From: Hydractinia symbiolongicarpus
Lineage: Eukaryota > Cnidaria > Hydrozoa > Anthoathecata > Hydractiniidae
DNA: 64,000 bases
Direction: 5' to 3'
Assembly: GCF_029227915.1 (NCBI RefSeq)
Contig: NC_079878.1
Span: 30,469,501-30,533,500 of the forward strand
The translations under genes were made by a program, and so were the position numbers. Shown here in pieces: positions 48,644 to 61,408 of this stretch (position 1 is the first letter of the stretch; the number at the start of each line of letters is the position of its first letter). The notes under the pieces are model-generated. The model was not told where the DNA came from. It saw only the letters and a list, made by a program, of their open reading frames with translations, and searched no databases.

Positions 48644-49453
48644 GTTTTAGTGGTGAAAAGATAATTTAAAAAGTCGTTCTGGAAATGAGTTTACTCGCAG
48701 GGTACTTTGTTTGTATACTTTTGACTATACGGGCCGAGTCCGGGATTTATGGGAAATCGCGGGTTTTCGTTTGCCGGCGATTAAACTTCCTTTATTCAGC
48801 GTCTCATCAAAAATGAAAACATTTGTGAAAACTACAAGTCTCATGCGTTTTAGTGGTGAAAAGATAATTTAAAAAATCGTTCTTGAAATGAGTTTACTCG
48901 CAGGGTACCTTCTTGGTATACTTTTGACTATACGGGCCGAGCCCGGATTTACGGGAAATGGCGGGTTTTCGTTTGCCGGCGATTAAACTTCTTTTATTCA
49001 GCGTCTTATCAAAAATGAAAACATTTTTGAAAACTACAAGTCTCATACGTTTTAGTGGTGAAAAAATAATTTAAAAAATCGTTCGGGAAATACGTTTACT
49101 CCCTGGGTATTTTCTTTGTATACTTTTGACTATACGGGCCGATTCTGGGATTTACGGTAAATCGCGGGTTTTCGTTTGCCGGCGATTAAACTTCTTTTAT
49201 TCAGCGTCTCATCAAAAATGAAAACATTTTTGAAACTACAAGTCTCATGCGTTTTAGTGGTGAAAAGATAATTTAAAAAATCGTTCTGAAAATGAGTTTA
49301 CTCCCTGGGTATTTTCTTTGTATACTTTTGACTATACGGGCCGAGTCCGGGATTTACGGGAATTCGCCGGTTTTCGTTTGCCGGCGATTAAAGTTCTTTT
49401 ATTCAGCGTCTCATCAAAAATGAAAACATTTTTCAAACTACAAGTCTCATGCG
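48644..49453 (+). repeat. 810-bp four-mer, unit 1 (M-P-H-A)
   Basis: Starts after tttttcaaactac with aaaaagtcg in the M monomer. Length is 4 x 203 minus 2, explained by 202-bp P and H monomers plus compensating indels. A private change is ttcttggtatac near 48910. The A monomer has ttctgaaaatgag and attcgccgg. Confidence 0.86.
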
Positions 49454-50263
49454 TTTTAGTGGTGAAAAGATAATTTAAAAAGTCGTTCTGGAAATGAGTT
49501 TACTCGCAGGGTACTTTGTTTGTATACTTTTGACTATACGGGCCGAGTCCGGGATTTATGGGAAATCGCGGGTTTTCGTTTGCCGGCGATTAAACTTCCT
49601 TTATTCAGCGTCTCATCAAAAATGAAAACATTTGTGAAAACTACAAGTCTCATGCGTTTTAGTGGTGAAAAGATAATTTAAAAAATCGTTCTTGAAATGA
49701 GTTTACTCGCAGGGTACCTTCTTTGTATACTTTTGACTATACGGGCCGAGCCCGGATTTACGGGAAATGGCGGGTTTTCGTTTGCCGGCGATTAAACTTC
49801 TTTTATTCAGCGTCTTATCAAAAATGAAAACATTTTTGAAAACTACAAGTCTCATACGTTTTAGTGGTGAAAAAATAATTTAAAAAATCGTTCGGGAAAT
49901 ACGTTTACTCCCTGGGTATTTTCTTTGTATACTTTTGACTATACGGGCCGATTCTGGGATTTACGGTAAATCGCGGGTTTTCGTTTGCCGGCGATTAAAC
50001 TTCTTTTATTCAGCGTCTCATCAAAAATGAAAACATTTTTGAAACTACAAGTCTCATGCGTTTTAGTGGTGAAAAGATAATTTAAAAAATCGTTCTGAAA
50101 ATGAGTTTACTCCCTGGGTATTTTCTTTGTATACTTTTGACTATACGGGCCGAGTCCGGGATTTACGGGAATTCGCCGGTTTTCGTTTGCCGGCGATTAA
50201 AGTTCTTTTATTCAGCGTCTCATCAAAAATGAAAACATTTTCGAAAACTACAAGTCTCGTGCG
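49454..50263 (+). repeat. 810-bp four-mer, unit 2 (M-P-H-A)
   Basis: Near-identical to unit 1, sharing tttttcaaac, gtaccttctt, gggaaatggcggg, ttctgaaaatg and attcgccgg. Only ttctttgtatac in place of ttcttggtatac was noticed inside the unit. Confidence 0.86.
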
Positions 50264-51073
50264 TTTTAGTGGTGAAAAGATAATTTAAAAAATCGTTCTG
50301 GAAATGAGTTTACTCGCAGGGTACTTACTTTGTATACTTTTGACTATACGGGCCGAGTCCGGGATTTACGGGAAATCGCGGGTTTTCGTTTGCCGGCGAT
50401 TAAACTTCTTTTATTCAGCGTCTCATCAAAAATGAAAACATTTTTGAAAACTGCAAGTCTCATGCGTTTTAGTGGTGAAAAGATAATTTAAAAATTCGTT
50501 CTGGAAATGAGTTTACGCGCAGGGTACTTTCTTTGTATACTTTTGACTATACGGGCCGAGCCCGGATTTACGGGAAATCGCTGGTTTTCGTTTGCCGGCG
50601 ATTAAACTTCTTTTATTCAGCGTCTCATCAAAAATGAAAACATTTTTTAAAACTACAAGTCTCATACGTTTTAGTGGTGAAAAAATAATTTAAAAAATCG
50701 TTCGGGAAATACGTTTACTTCCTGGGTATTTTCTTTGTATACTTTTGACTATACGGGCCGATTCCGGGATTTACGGTAAATCGCGGGTTTTCGTTTGCCG
50801 GCGATTAAACTTCTTTTATTCAGCGTCTCATCAAAAATGAAAACATTTTTGAAACTACAAGTCTCATGCGTTTTAGTGGTGAAAAGATAATTTAAAAAAT
50901 CGTTCTGAAAATGAGTTTACTCCCTGGGTATTTTCTTTGTATACTTTTGACTATACGGGCCGAGTCCGGGATTTACGGGAATTCGCCGGTTTTCGTTTGC
51001 CGGCGATTAAAGTTCTTTTATTCAGCGTCTCATCAAAAATGAAAACATTTTCGAAAACTACAAGTCTCGTGCG
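50264..51073 (+). repeat. 810-bp four-mer, unit 3 (B-P'-H-A)
   Basis: B has gtacttactttg, P' has gtttacgcgcaggg and gaaatcgctgg, H has acttcctggg. The A is the same ttctgaaaatg/attcgccgg form as in units 1 and 2, so B-P' replaced M-P within the same four-mer frame. Confidence 0.85.
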
Positions 51074-51883
51074 TTTTAGTGGTGAAAAGATAATTTAAAA
51101 AATCGTTCTGGAAATGAGTTTACTCGCAGGGTACTTACTTTGTATACTTTTGACTATACGGGCCGAGTCCGGGATTTACGGGAAATCGCGGGTTTTCGTT
51201 TGCCGGCGATTAAACTTCTTTTATTCAGCGTCTCATCAAAAATGAAAACATTTTTGAAAACTGCAAGTCTCATGCGTTTTAGTGGTGAAAAGATAATTTA
51301 AAAATTCGTTCTGGAAATGAGTTTACGCGCAGGGTACTTTCTTTGTATACTTTTGACTATACGGGCCGAGCCCGGATTTACGGGAAATCGCTGGTTTTCG
51401 TTTGCCGGCGATTAAACTTCTTTTATTCAGCGTCTCATCAAAAATGAAAACATTTTTTAAAACTACAAGTCTCATACGTTTTAGTGGTGAAAAAATAATT
51501 TAAAAAATCGTTCGGGAAATACGTTTACTTCCTGGGTATTTTCTTTGTATACTTTTGACTATACGGGCCGATTCCGGGATTTACGGTAAATCGCGGGTTT
51601 TCGTTTGCCGGCGATTAAACTTCTTTTATTCAGCGTCTCATCAAAAATAAAAACATTTTTGAAACTACAAGTCTCATGCGTTTTAGTGGTGAAAAGATAA
51701 TTTAAAAAGTCGTTCTGGAAATGAGTTTACTCCCTGGGTATTTTCTTTGTGTACTTTTGACTATACGGGCCGAGTCCGGGAATTACGGGAATTCGCGGGT
51801 TTTCGTTTGCCGGCGATTAAACATCTTTTATTCAGCGTCTCATCAAAAATGAAAACATTTTTGAAAACTACAAGTCTCGTGCG
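51074..51883 (+). repeat. 810-bp four-mer, unit 4 (B-P'-H-C/A)
   Basis: Repeats the unit 3 markers (gtacttactttg, gtttacgcgcaggg, gaaatcgctgg). The fourth monomer differs: aaaaagtcg, ttgtgtacttttgac, gggaattacggg and aaacatc, so it is A-like on the left and C-like on the right. Confidence 0.84.
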
Positions 51884-53707
51884 TTTTAGTGGTGAAAAGA
51901 TAATTTAAAAATTCGTTCTGGAAATGAGTTTACTCGCAGGGTACTTTCTTTGTATACTTTTGACTATACGAGCCGAGCCCGGATTTACGGGAAATCGCGG
52001 GTTTTCGTTTGCCGGCGATTAAACTTCTTTTATTCAGCGTCTCATCAAAAATGAAAACATTTTTTAAAACTACAAGTCTCATACGTTTTAGTGGTGAAAA
52101 AATAATTTTAAAAAATCGTTCGGGAAATACGTTTACTCCCTGGGTATTTTCTTTGTATACTTTTGACTATACGGGCCGATTCCGGGAGTTACGGTAAATC
52201 GCGGGTTTTCGTTTGCCGGCGATTAAACTTCTTTTATTGAGCGTCTCATCAAAAATGAAAACATTTTTGAAACTACAAGTCTCATGCGTTTTAGTGGTGA
52301 AAAGATAATTTAAAAAGTCGTTCTGGAAATGAGTTTACTCCCTGGGTATTTTCTTTGTATACTTTTGACTATACGGGCCGAGTCCGGGATTTACGGGAAT
52401 TCGCGGGTTTTCGTTTGCCGGCGATTAAAGTTCTTTTATTAAGCGTCTCATCAAAAATAAAAACATTTTCGAAAACTACAAGTCTCGTGCGTTTTAGTGG
52501 TGAAAAGATAATTTAAAAAATCGTTCTGGAAATGAGTTTACTCGCAGGGTACTTTCTTTGTATACTTTTGACTATACGGGCCGATTCTGTTATTTACGGT
52601 AAATCGCGGGTTTTCGTTTGCCGGCGATTAAACTTCTTTTATTCAGCGTCTCATCAAAAATAAAAACATTTTTGAAACTACAAGTCTCATGCGTTTTAGT
52701 GGTGAAAAGATAATTTAAAAAATCGTTCTGGAAATGAGTTTACTCCCTGGGTATTTTCTTTGTATACTTTTGACTATACGGGCCGAGTCCGGGATTTACG
52801 GGAATTCGCGGGTTTTCGTTTGCCGGCGATTAAAGTTCTTTTATTCAGCGTCTCATCAAAAATGAAAACATTTTCGAAAACTACAAGTCTCGTGCGTTTT
52901 AGTGGTGAAAAGATAATTTAAAAAATCGTTCTGGAAATGAGTTTACTCGCAGGGTACTTTCTTTGTATACTTTTGACTATACGGGCCGAGTCCGGGATTT
53001 ACGGGAAATCGCGGGTTTTCGTTTGCCGGCGATTAAACTTCTTTTATTCAGCGTCTCATCAAAAATGAAAACATTTTTGAAACTACAAGTCTCATGCGTT
53101 TTAGTGGTGAAAAGATAATTTAAAAAGTCGTTCTGGAAATGAGTTTACTCCCTGGGTATTTTCTTTGTATACTTTTGACTATACGGGCCGAGTCCGGGAT
53201 TTACGGGAATTCGCGGGTTTTCGTTTGCCGGCGATTAAAGTTCTTTTATTCAGCGTCTCATCAAAAATGAAAACATTTTCGAAAACTACAAGTCTCGTGC
53301 GTTTTACTGGTGAAAAGATAATTTAAAAAATCGTTCTGGAAATGAGTTTACTCGCAGGGTACTTTCTTTGTATACTTTTGACTATACGGGTCGAGTCCGA
53401 GATTTACGATAAATCGCCGGTTTTCGTTTGCCGGCGATTAAACTTCTTTTATTCAGCGTCAAATCAAAAATGAAAACATTTTCGAAAACTACAAGTCTCG
53501 TGCGTTTTAGTGGTGAAAAGATAATTTAAAAAATCGTTCTGGAAATGAGTTTACTCGCAGGGTACTTTCTTTGTATACTTTTGACTATACGAGCCGAGTC
53601 CGGGATTTACGAGAAATCGCGGGTTTTCGTTTGCCGGCGATTAAACTTCTTTTATTCAGCGTCTCATCAAAAATAAAAACATTTTTGAAAACTACAAGTC
53701 TCATACG
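51884..53707 (+). repeat. Nine-monomer block P'-H-A-B/H-A-B-A-B*-B
   Basis: Monomer starts are 51884, 52086, 52289, 52492, 52694, 52897, 53099, 53302 and 53505. B/H (52492) is B on the left and H on the right, with the distinctive gattctgttatttacgg. The run P'-H-A-B/H-A-B recurs at about 54717 and 58570, so this block is an ancestor or shortened relative of the 19-mers that follow. Confidence 0.8.
53302..53504 (+). repeat. Type B* monomer exemplar
   Basis: A B derivative confined to the right end, marked by gggtcgagtccgagatttacgataaatcgccgg (read as two adjoining parts, gggtcgagtccgag and atttacgataaatcgccgg) and gcgtcaaatcaaaaatg. This copy starts ttttactggtg. Other copies lie near 56.55, 57.15, 60.40 and 61.00 kb, with a mosaic at 63029. 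The gataaatcgccgg change destroys two of the four GGG tracts. Confidence 0.75.
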
Positions 53708-56700
53708 TTTTAGTGGTGAAAAAATAATTTAAAATATCGTTCGGGAAATGAGTTTACTCCCTGGGTATTTTCTTTGTATACTTTTGACTATACGGGCCGA
53801 GTCCGGGATTTACGGGAAATCGCGGGTTTTCGTTTGCCGGCGATTAAACTTCTTTTATTCAGCGTCTCATGAAAAATGAAAACATTTTTGAAAACTGCAA
53901 GTCTCATGCGTTTTAGTGGTGAAAAGATAATTTAAAAATTCGTTCTGGAAATGAGTTTACTCGCAGGGTACTTTCTTTGTATACTTTTGACTATACGAGC
54001 CGAGCCCGGATTTACGGGAAATCGCGGGTTTTCGTTTGCCGGCGATTAAACTTCTTTTATTCAGCGTCTCATCAAAAATGAAAACATTTTTTAAAACTAC
54101 AAGTCTCATACGTTTTAGTGGTGAAAAAATAATTTAAAAAATCGTTCGGGAAATACGTTTACTCCCTGGGTATTTTCTTTGTATACTTTTGACTATACGG
54201 GCCGATTCCGGGAGTTACGGTAAATCGCGGGTTTTCGTTTGCCGGCGATTAAACTTTTTTTATTGAGCGTCTCATCAAAAACGAAAACATTTTTGAAACT
54301 ACAAGTCTCATGCGTTTTAGTGGTGAAAAGATAATTTAAAAAGTCGTTCTGGAAATGAGTTTACTCCCTGGGTATTTTCTTTGTATACTTTTGACTATAC
54401 GGGCCGAGTCCGGGATTTACGGGAATTCGCGGGTTTTCATTTGCCGGCGATTAAACATCTTTTATTCAGCGTCTCATCAAAAATGAAAACATTTTTGAAA
54501 ACTACAAGTCTCGTGCGTTTTAGTGGTGAAAAGATAATTTAAAAATTCGTTCTGGAAATGAGTTTACTCCCTGGGTATTTTCTTTGTATACTTTTGACTA
54601 TACGGGCCGAGTCCGGGATTTACGGGAATTCGCGGGTTTTCATTTGCCGGCGATTAAACATCTTTTATTCAACGTCTCATCAAAAATGAAAACATTTTTG
54701 AAAACTACAAGTCTCGTGCGTTTTAGTGGTGAAAAGATAATTTAAAAATTCGTTCTGGAAATGAGTTTACTCGCAGGGTACTTTCTTTGTATACTTTTGA
54801 CTATACGAGCCGAGCCCGGATTTACGGGAAATCGCGGGTTTTCGTTTGCCGGCGATTAAACTTCTTTTATTCAGCGTCTCATCAAAAATGAAAACATTTT
54901 TTAAAACTACAAGTCTCATACGTTTTAGTGGTGAAAAAATAATTTTAAAAAATCGTTCGGGAAATACGTTTACTCCCTGGGTATTTTCTTTGTATACTTT
55001 TGACTATACGGGCCGATTCCGGGAGTTACGGTAAATCGCGGGTTTTCGTTTGCCGGCGATTAAACTTCTTTTATTGAGCGTCTCATCAAAAATGAAAACA
55101 TTTTTGAAACTACAAGTCTCATGCGTTTTAGTGGTGAAAAGATAATTTAAAAAGTCGTTCTGGAAATGAGTTTACTCCCTGGGTATTTTCTTTGTATACT
55201 TTTGACTATACGGGCCGAGTCCGGGATTTACGGGAATTCGCGGGTTTTCGTTTGCCGGCGATTAAAGTTCTTTTATTCAGCGTCTCATCAAAAATAAAAA
55301 CATTTTCGAAAACTACAAGTCTCGTGCGTTTTAGTGGTGAAAAGATAATTTAAAAAATCGTTCTGGAAATGAGTTTACTCGCAGGGTACTTTCTTTGTAT
55401 ACTTTTGACTATACGGGCCGATTCTGTTATTTACGGTAAATCGCGGGTTTTCGTTTGCCGGCGATTAAACTTCTTTTATTCAGCGTCTCATCAAAAATAA
55501 AAACATTTTTGAAACTACAAGTCTCATGCGTTTTAGTGGTGAAAAGATAATTTAAAAAATCGTTCTGGAAATGAGTTTACTCCCTGGGTATTTTCTTTGT
55601 ATACTTTTGACTATACGGGCCGAGTCCGGGATTTACGGGAATTCGCGGGTTTTCGTTTGCCGGCGATTAAAGTTCTTTTATTCAGCGTCTCATCAAAAAT
55701 GAAAACATTTTCGAAAACTACAAGTCTCGTGCGTTTTAGTGGTGAAAAGATAATTTAAAAAATCGTTCTGGAAATGAGTTTACTCGCAGGGTACTTTCTT
55801 TGTATACTTTTGACTATACGGGCCGAGTCCGGGATTTACGGGAAATCGCGGGTTTTCGTTTGCCGGCGATTAAACTTCTTTTATTCAGCGTCTCATCAAA
55901 AATGAAAACATTTTTGAAAACTGCAAGTCTCATGCGTTTTAGTGGTGAAAAGATAATTTAAAAATTCGTTCTGGAAATGAGTTTACTCGCAGGGTACTTT
56001 CTTTGTATACTTTTGACTATACGGGCCGAGCCCGGATTTACGGGAAATCGCGGGTTTTCGTTTGCCGGCGATTAAACTTCTTTTATTCAGCGTCTCATCA
56101 AAAATGAAAACATTTTTTAAAACTACAAGTCTCATACGTTTTAGTGGTGAAAAAATAATTTAAAAAATCGTTCGGGAAATACGTTTACTCCCTGGGTATT
56201 TTCTTTGTATACTTTTGACTATACGGGCCGATTCCGGGATTTACGGTAAATCGCGGGTTTTCGTTTGCCGGCGATTAAACTTCTTTTATTCAGCGTCTCA
56301 TCAAAAATGAAAACATTTTTGAAACTACAAGTCTCATGCGTTTTAGTGGTGAAAAGATAATTTAAAAAGTCGTTCTGGAAATGAGTTTACTCCCTGGGTA
56401 TTTTCTTTGTATACTTTTGACTATACGGGCCGAGTCCGGGATTTACGGGAATTCGCGGGTTTTCGTTTGCCGGCGATTAAAGTTCTTTTATTCAGCGTCT
56501 CATCAAAAATGAAAACATTTTCGAAAACTACAAGTCTCGTGCGTTTTAGTGGTGAAAAGATAATTTAAAAAATCGTTCTGGAAATGAGTTTACTCGCAGG
56601 GTACTTTCTTTGTATACTTTTGACTATGCGGGTCGAGTCCGAGATTTACGATAAATCGCCGGTTTTCGTTTGCCGGCGATTAAACTTCTTTTATTCAGCG

Positions 56701-57558
56701 TCAAATCAAAAATGAAAACATTTTCGAAAACTACAAGTCTCGTGCGTTTTAGTGGTGAAAAGATAATTTAAAAAATCTGTTCTGGAAATGAGTTTACTCG
56801 CAGGGTACTTTCTTTGTATACTTTTGACTATACGGGCCGAGTCCGGGATTTACGGGAAATCGCGGGTTTTCGTTTGCCGGCGATTAAACTTCTTTTATTC
56901 AGCGTCTCATCAAAAATGAAAACATTTTTGAAACTACAAGTCTCATGCGTTTTAGTGGTGAAAAGATAATTTAAAAAGTCGTTCTGGAAATGAGTTTACT
57001 CCCTGGGTATTTTCTTTGTATACTTTTGACTATACGGGCCGAGTCCGGGATTTACGGGAATTCGCGGGTTTTCGTTTGCCGGCGATTAAAGTTCTTTTAT
57101 TCAGCGTCTCATCAAAAATGAAAACATTTTCGAAAACTACAAGTCTCGTGCGTTTTACTGGTGAAAAGATAATTTAAAAAATCGTTCTGGAAATGAGTTT
57201 ACTCGCAGGGTACTTTCTTTGTATACTTTTGACTATACGGGTCGAGTCCGAGATTTACGATAAATCGCCGGTTTTCGTTTGCCGGCGATTAAACTTCTTT
57301 TATTCAGCGTCAAATCAAAAATGAAAACATTTTCGAAAACTACAAGTCTCGTGCGTTTTAGTGGTGAAAAGATAATTTAAAAAATCGTTCTGGAAATGAG
57401 TTTACTCGCAGGGTACTTTCTTTGTATACTTTTGACTATACGAGCCGAGTCCGGGATTTACGAGAAATCGCGGGTTTTCGTTTGCCGGCGATTAAACTTC
57501 TTTTATTCAGCGTCTCATCAAAAATAAAAACATTTTTGAAAACTACAAGTCTCATACG
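53708..57558 (+). repeat. Right-end HOR unit 1 (19-mer, 3851 bp)
   Basis: Begins with a monomer containing taaaatatcgttcggg (here L''). Order: L''-P'-H-A-A-P'-H-A-B/H-A-B-P'-H-A-B*-B-A-B*-B. Markers are gcgtctcatgaaaaatg, aactttttttattgagcg, ttttcatttgccgg, caacgtctc and gattctgttattt. A +1 base (aaaaaatctgttctgg) near 56776 is private to this unit. Confidence 0.87.
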
Positions 57559-60500
57559 TTTTAGTGGTGAAAAAATAATTTAAAATATCGTTCGGGAAAT
57601 GAGTTTACTCCCTGGGTATTTTCTTTGTATACTTTTGACTATACGGGCCGAGTCCGGGATTTACGGGAAATCGCGGGTTTTCGTTTGCCGGCGATTAAAC
57701 TTCTTTTATTCAGCGTCTCATGAAAAATGAAAACATTTTTGAAAACTGCAAGTCTCATGCGTTTTAGTGGTGAAAAGATAATTTAAAAATTCGTTCTGGA
57801 AATGAGTTTACTCGCAGGGTACTTTCTTTGTATACTTTTGACTATACGAGCCGAGCCCGGATTTACGGGAAATCGCGGGTTTTCGTTTGCCGGCGATTAA
57901 ACTTCTTTTATTCAGCGTCTCATCAAAAATGAAAACATTTTTTAAAACTACAAGTCTCATACGTTTTAGTGGTGAAAAAATAATTTAAAAAATCGTTCGG
58001 GAAATACGTTTACTCCCTGGGTATTTTCTTTGTATACTTTTGACTATACGGGCCGATTCCGGGAGTTACGGTAAATCGCGGGTTTTCGTTTGCCGGCGAT
58101 TAAACTTTTTTTATTGAGCGTCTCATCAAAAACGAAAACATTTTTGAAACTACAAGTCTCATGCGTTTTAGTGGTGAAAAGATAATTTAAAAAGTCGTTC
58201 TGGAAATGAGTTTACTCCCTGGGTATTTTCTTTGTATACTTTTGACTATACGGGCCGAGTCCGGGATTTACGGGAATTCGCGGGTTTTCATTTGCCGGCG
58301 ATTAAACATCTTTTATTCAGCGTCTCATCAAAAATGAAAACATTTTTGAAAACTACAAGTCTCGTGCGTTTTAGTGGTGAAAAGATAATTTAAAAATTCG
58401 TTCTGGAAATGAGTTTACTCCCTGGGTATTTTCTTTGTATACTTTTGACTATACGGGCCGAGTCCGGGATTTACGGGAATTCGCGGGTTTTCATTTGCCG
58501 GCGATTAAACATCTTTTATTCAACGTCTCATCAAAAATGAAAACATTTTTGAAAACTACAAGTCTCGTGCGTTTTAGTGGTGAAAAGATAATTTAAAAAT
58601 TCGTTCTGGAAATGAGTTTACTCGCAGGGTACTTTCTTTGTATACTTTTGACTATACGAGCCGAGCCCGGATTTACGGGAAATCGCGGGTTTTCGTTTGC
58701 CGGCGATTAAACTTCTTTTATTCAGCGTCTCATCAAAAATGAAAACATTTTTTAAAACTACAAGTCTCATACGTTTTAGTGGTGAAAAAATAATTTTAAA
58801 AAATCGTTCGGGAAATACGTTTACTCCCTGGGTATTTTCTTTGTATACTTTTGACTATACGGGCCGATTCCGGGAGTTACGGTAAATCGCGGGTTTTCGT
58901 TTGCCGGCGATTAAACTTCTTTTATTGAGCGTCTCATCAAAAATGAAAACATTTTTGAAACTACAAGTCTCATGCGTTTTAGTGGTGAAAAGATAATTTA
59001 AAAAGTCGTTCTGGAAATGAGTTTACTCCCTGGGTATTTTCTTTGTATACTTTTGACTATACGGGCCGAGTCCGGGATTTACGGGAATTCGCGGGTTTTC
59101 GTTTGCCGGCGATTAAAGTTCTTTTATTCAGCGTCTCATCAAAAATAAAAACATTTTCGAAAACTACAAGTCTCGTGCGTTTTAGTGGTGAAAAGATAAT
59201 TTAAAAAATCGTTCTGGAAATGAGTTTACTCGCAGGGTACTTTCTTTGTATACTTTTGACTATACGGGCCGATTCTGTTATTTACGGTAAATCGCGGGTT
59301 TTCGTTTGCCGGCGATTAAACTTCTTTTATTCAGCGTCTCATCAAAAATAAAAACATTTTTGAAACTACAAGTCTCATGCGTTTTAGTGGTGAAAAGATA
59401 ATTTAAAAAATCGTTCTGGAAATGAGTTTACTCCCTGGGTATTTTCTTTGTATACTTTTGACTATACGGGCCGAGTCCGGGATTTACGGGAATTCGCGGG
59501 TTTTCGTTTGCCGGCGATTAAAGTTCTTTTATTCAGCGTCTCATCAAAAATGAAAACATTTTCGAAAACTACAAGTCTCGTGCGTTTTAGTGGTGAAAAG
59601 ATAATTTAAAAAATCGTTCTGGAAATGAGTTTACTCGCAGGGTACTTTCTTTGTATACTTTTGACTATACGGGCCGAGTCCGGGATTTACGGGAAATCGC
59701 GGGTTTTCGTTTGCCGGCGATTAAACTTCTTTTATTCAGCGTCTCATCAAAAATGAAAACATTTTTGAAAACTGCAAGTCTCATGCGTTTTAGTGGTGAA
59801 AAGATAATTTAAAAATTCGTTCTGGAAATGAGTTTACTCGCAGGGTACTTTCTTTGTATACTTTTGACTATACGGGCCGAGCCCGGATTTACGGGAAATC
59901 GCGGGTTTTCGTTTGCCGGCGATTAAACTTCTTTTATTCAGCGTCTCATCAAAAATGAAAACATTTTTTAAAACTACAAGTCTCATACGTTTTAGTGGTG
60001 AAAAAATAATTTAAAAAATCGTTCGGGAAATACGTTTACTCCCTGGGTATTTTCTTTGTATACTTTTGACTATACGGGCCGATTCCGGGATTTACGGTAA
60101 ATCGCGGGTTTTCGTTTGCCGGCGATTAAACTTCTTTTATTCAGCGTCTCATCAAAAATGAAAACATTTTTGAAACTACAAGTCTCATGCGTTTTAGTGG
60201 TGAAAAGATAATTTAAAAAGTCGTTCTGGAAATGAGTTTACTCCCTGGGTATTTTCTTTGTATACTTTTGACTATACGGGCCGAGTCCGGGATTTACGGG
60301 AATTCGCGGGTTTTCGTTTGCCGGCGATTAAAGTTCTTTTATTCAGCGTCTCATCAAAAATGAAAACATTTTCGAAAACTACAAGTCTCGTGCGTTTTAG
60401 TGGTGAAAAGATAATTTAAAAAATCGTTCTGGAAATGAGTTTACTCGCAGGGTACTTTCTTTGTATACTTTTGACTATGCGGGTCGAGTCCGAGATTTAC

Positions 60501-61408
60501 GATAAATCGCGGGTTTTCGTTTGCCGGCGATTAAACTTCTTTTATTCAGCGTCTCATCAAAAATGAAAACATTTTTTAAAACTACAAGTCTCATACGTTT
60601 TAGTGGTGAAAAAATAATTTAAAAAATCGTTCGGGAAATACGTTTACTCCCTGGGTATTTTCTTTGTATACTTTTGACTATACGGGCCGATTCCGGGATT
60701 TACGGTAAATCGCGGGTTTTCGTTTGCCGGCGATTAAACTTCTTTTATTCAGCGTCTCATCAAAAATGAAAACATTTTTGAAACTACAAGTCTCATGCGT
60801 TTTAGTGGTGAAAAGATAATTTAAAAAGTCGTTCTGGAAATGAGTTTACTCCCTGGGTATTTTCTTTGTATACTTTTGACTATACGGGCCGAGTCCGGGA
60901 TTTACGGGAATTCGCGGGTTTTCGTTTGCCGGCGATTAAAGTTCTTTTATTCAGCGTCTCATCAAAAATGAAAACATTTTCGAAAACTACAAGTCTCGTG
61001 CGTTTTAGTGGTGAAAAGATAATTTAAAAAATCGTTCTGGAAATGAGTTTACTCGCAGGGTACTTTCTTTGTATACTTTTGACTATGCGGGTCGAGTCCG
61101 AGATTTACGATAAATCGCCGGTTTTCGTTTGCCGGCGATTAAACTTCTTTTATTCAGCGTCAAATCAAAAATGAAAACATTTTCGAAAACTACAAGTCTC
61201 GTGCGTTTTAGTGGTGAAAAGATAATTTAAAAAATCGTTCTGGAAATGAGTTTACTCGCAGGGTACTTTCTTTGTATACTTTTGACTATACGAGCCGAGT
61301 CCGGGATTTACGAGAAATCGCGGGTTTTCGTTTGCCGGCGATTAAACTTCTTTTATTCAGCGTCTCATCAAAAATAAAAACATTTTTGAAAACTACAAGT
61401 CTCATACG
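57559..61408 (+). repeat. Right-end HOR unit 2 (19-mer, 3850 bp)
   Basis: I noticed no difference from unit 1 over about the first 2.9 kb, including all private markers. It then diverges: the B* at 60395 turns into P' on the right and is followed by H-A-B*-B, whereas unit 1 has B*-B-A-B*-B. The last five monomers were therefore replaced by an internal H-A-B* duplication. Confidence 0.87.
60395..60597 (+). repeat. B*/P' chimeric monomer
   Basis: The left part is B* (tatgcgggtcgagtccgag, ttacgataaatcg), the right part P' (cgggttttcg, gcgtctcatc, catttttt then aaaactac, catacg). The switch lies between the B* state gataaatcgc and the P' state ggg, around 60507-60513. It joins two H-A-B* strings. 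Confidence 0.75.

Noticed and set aside
52009-52197. 62-codon frames at 52009, 54846 and 58697
   Set aside because: Created by one extra t in taatttta of an H monomer and copied by the HOR; not coding.
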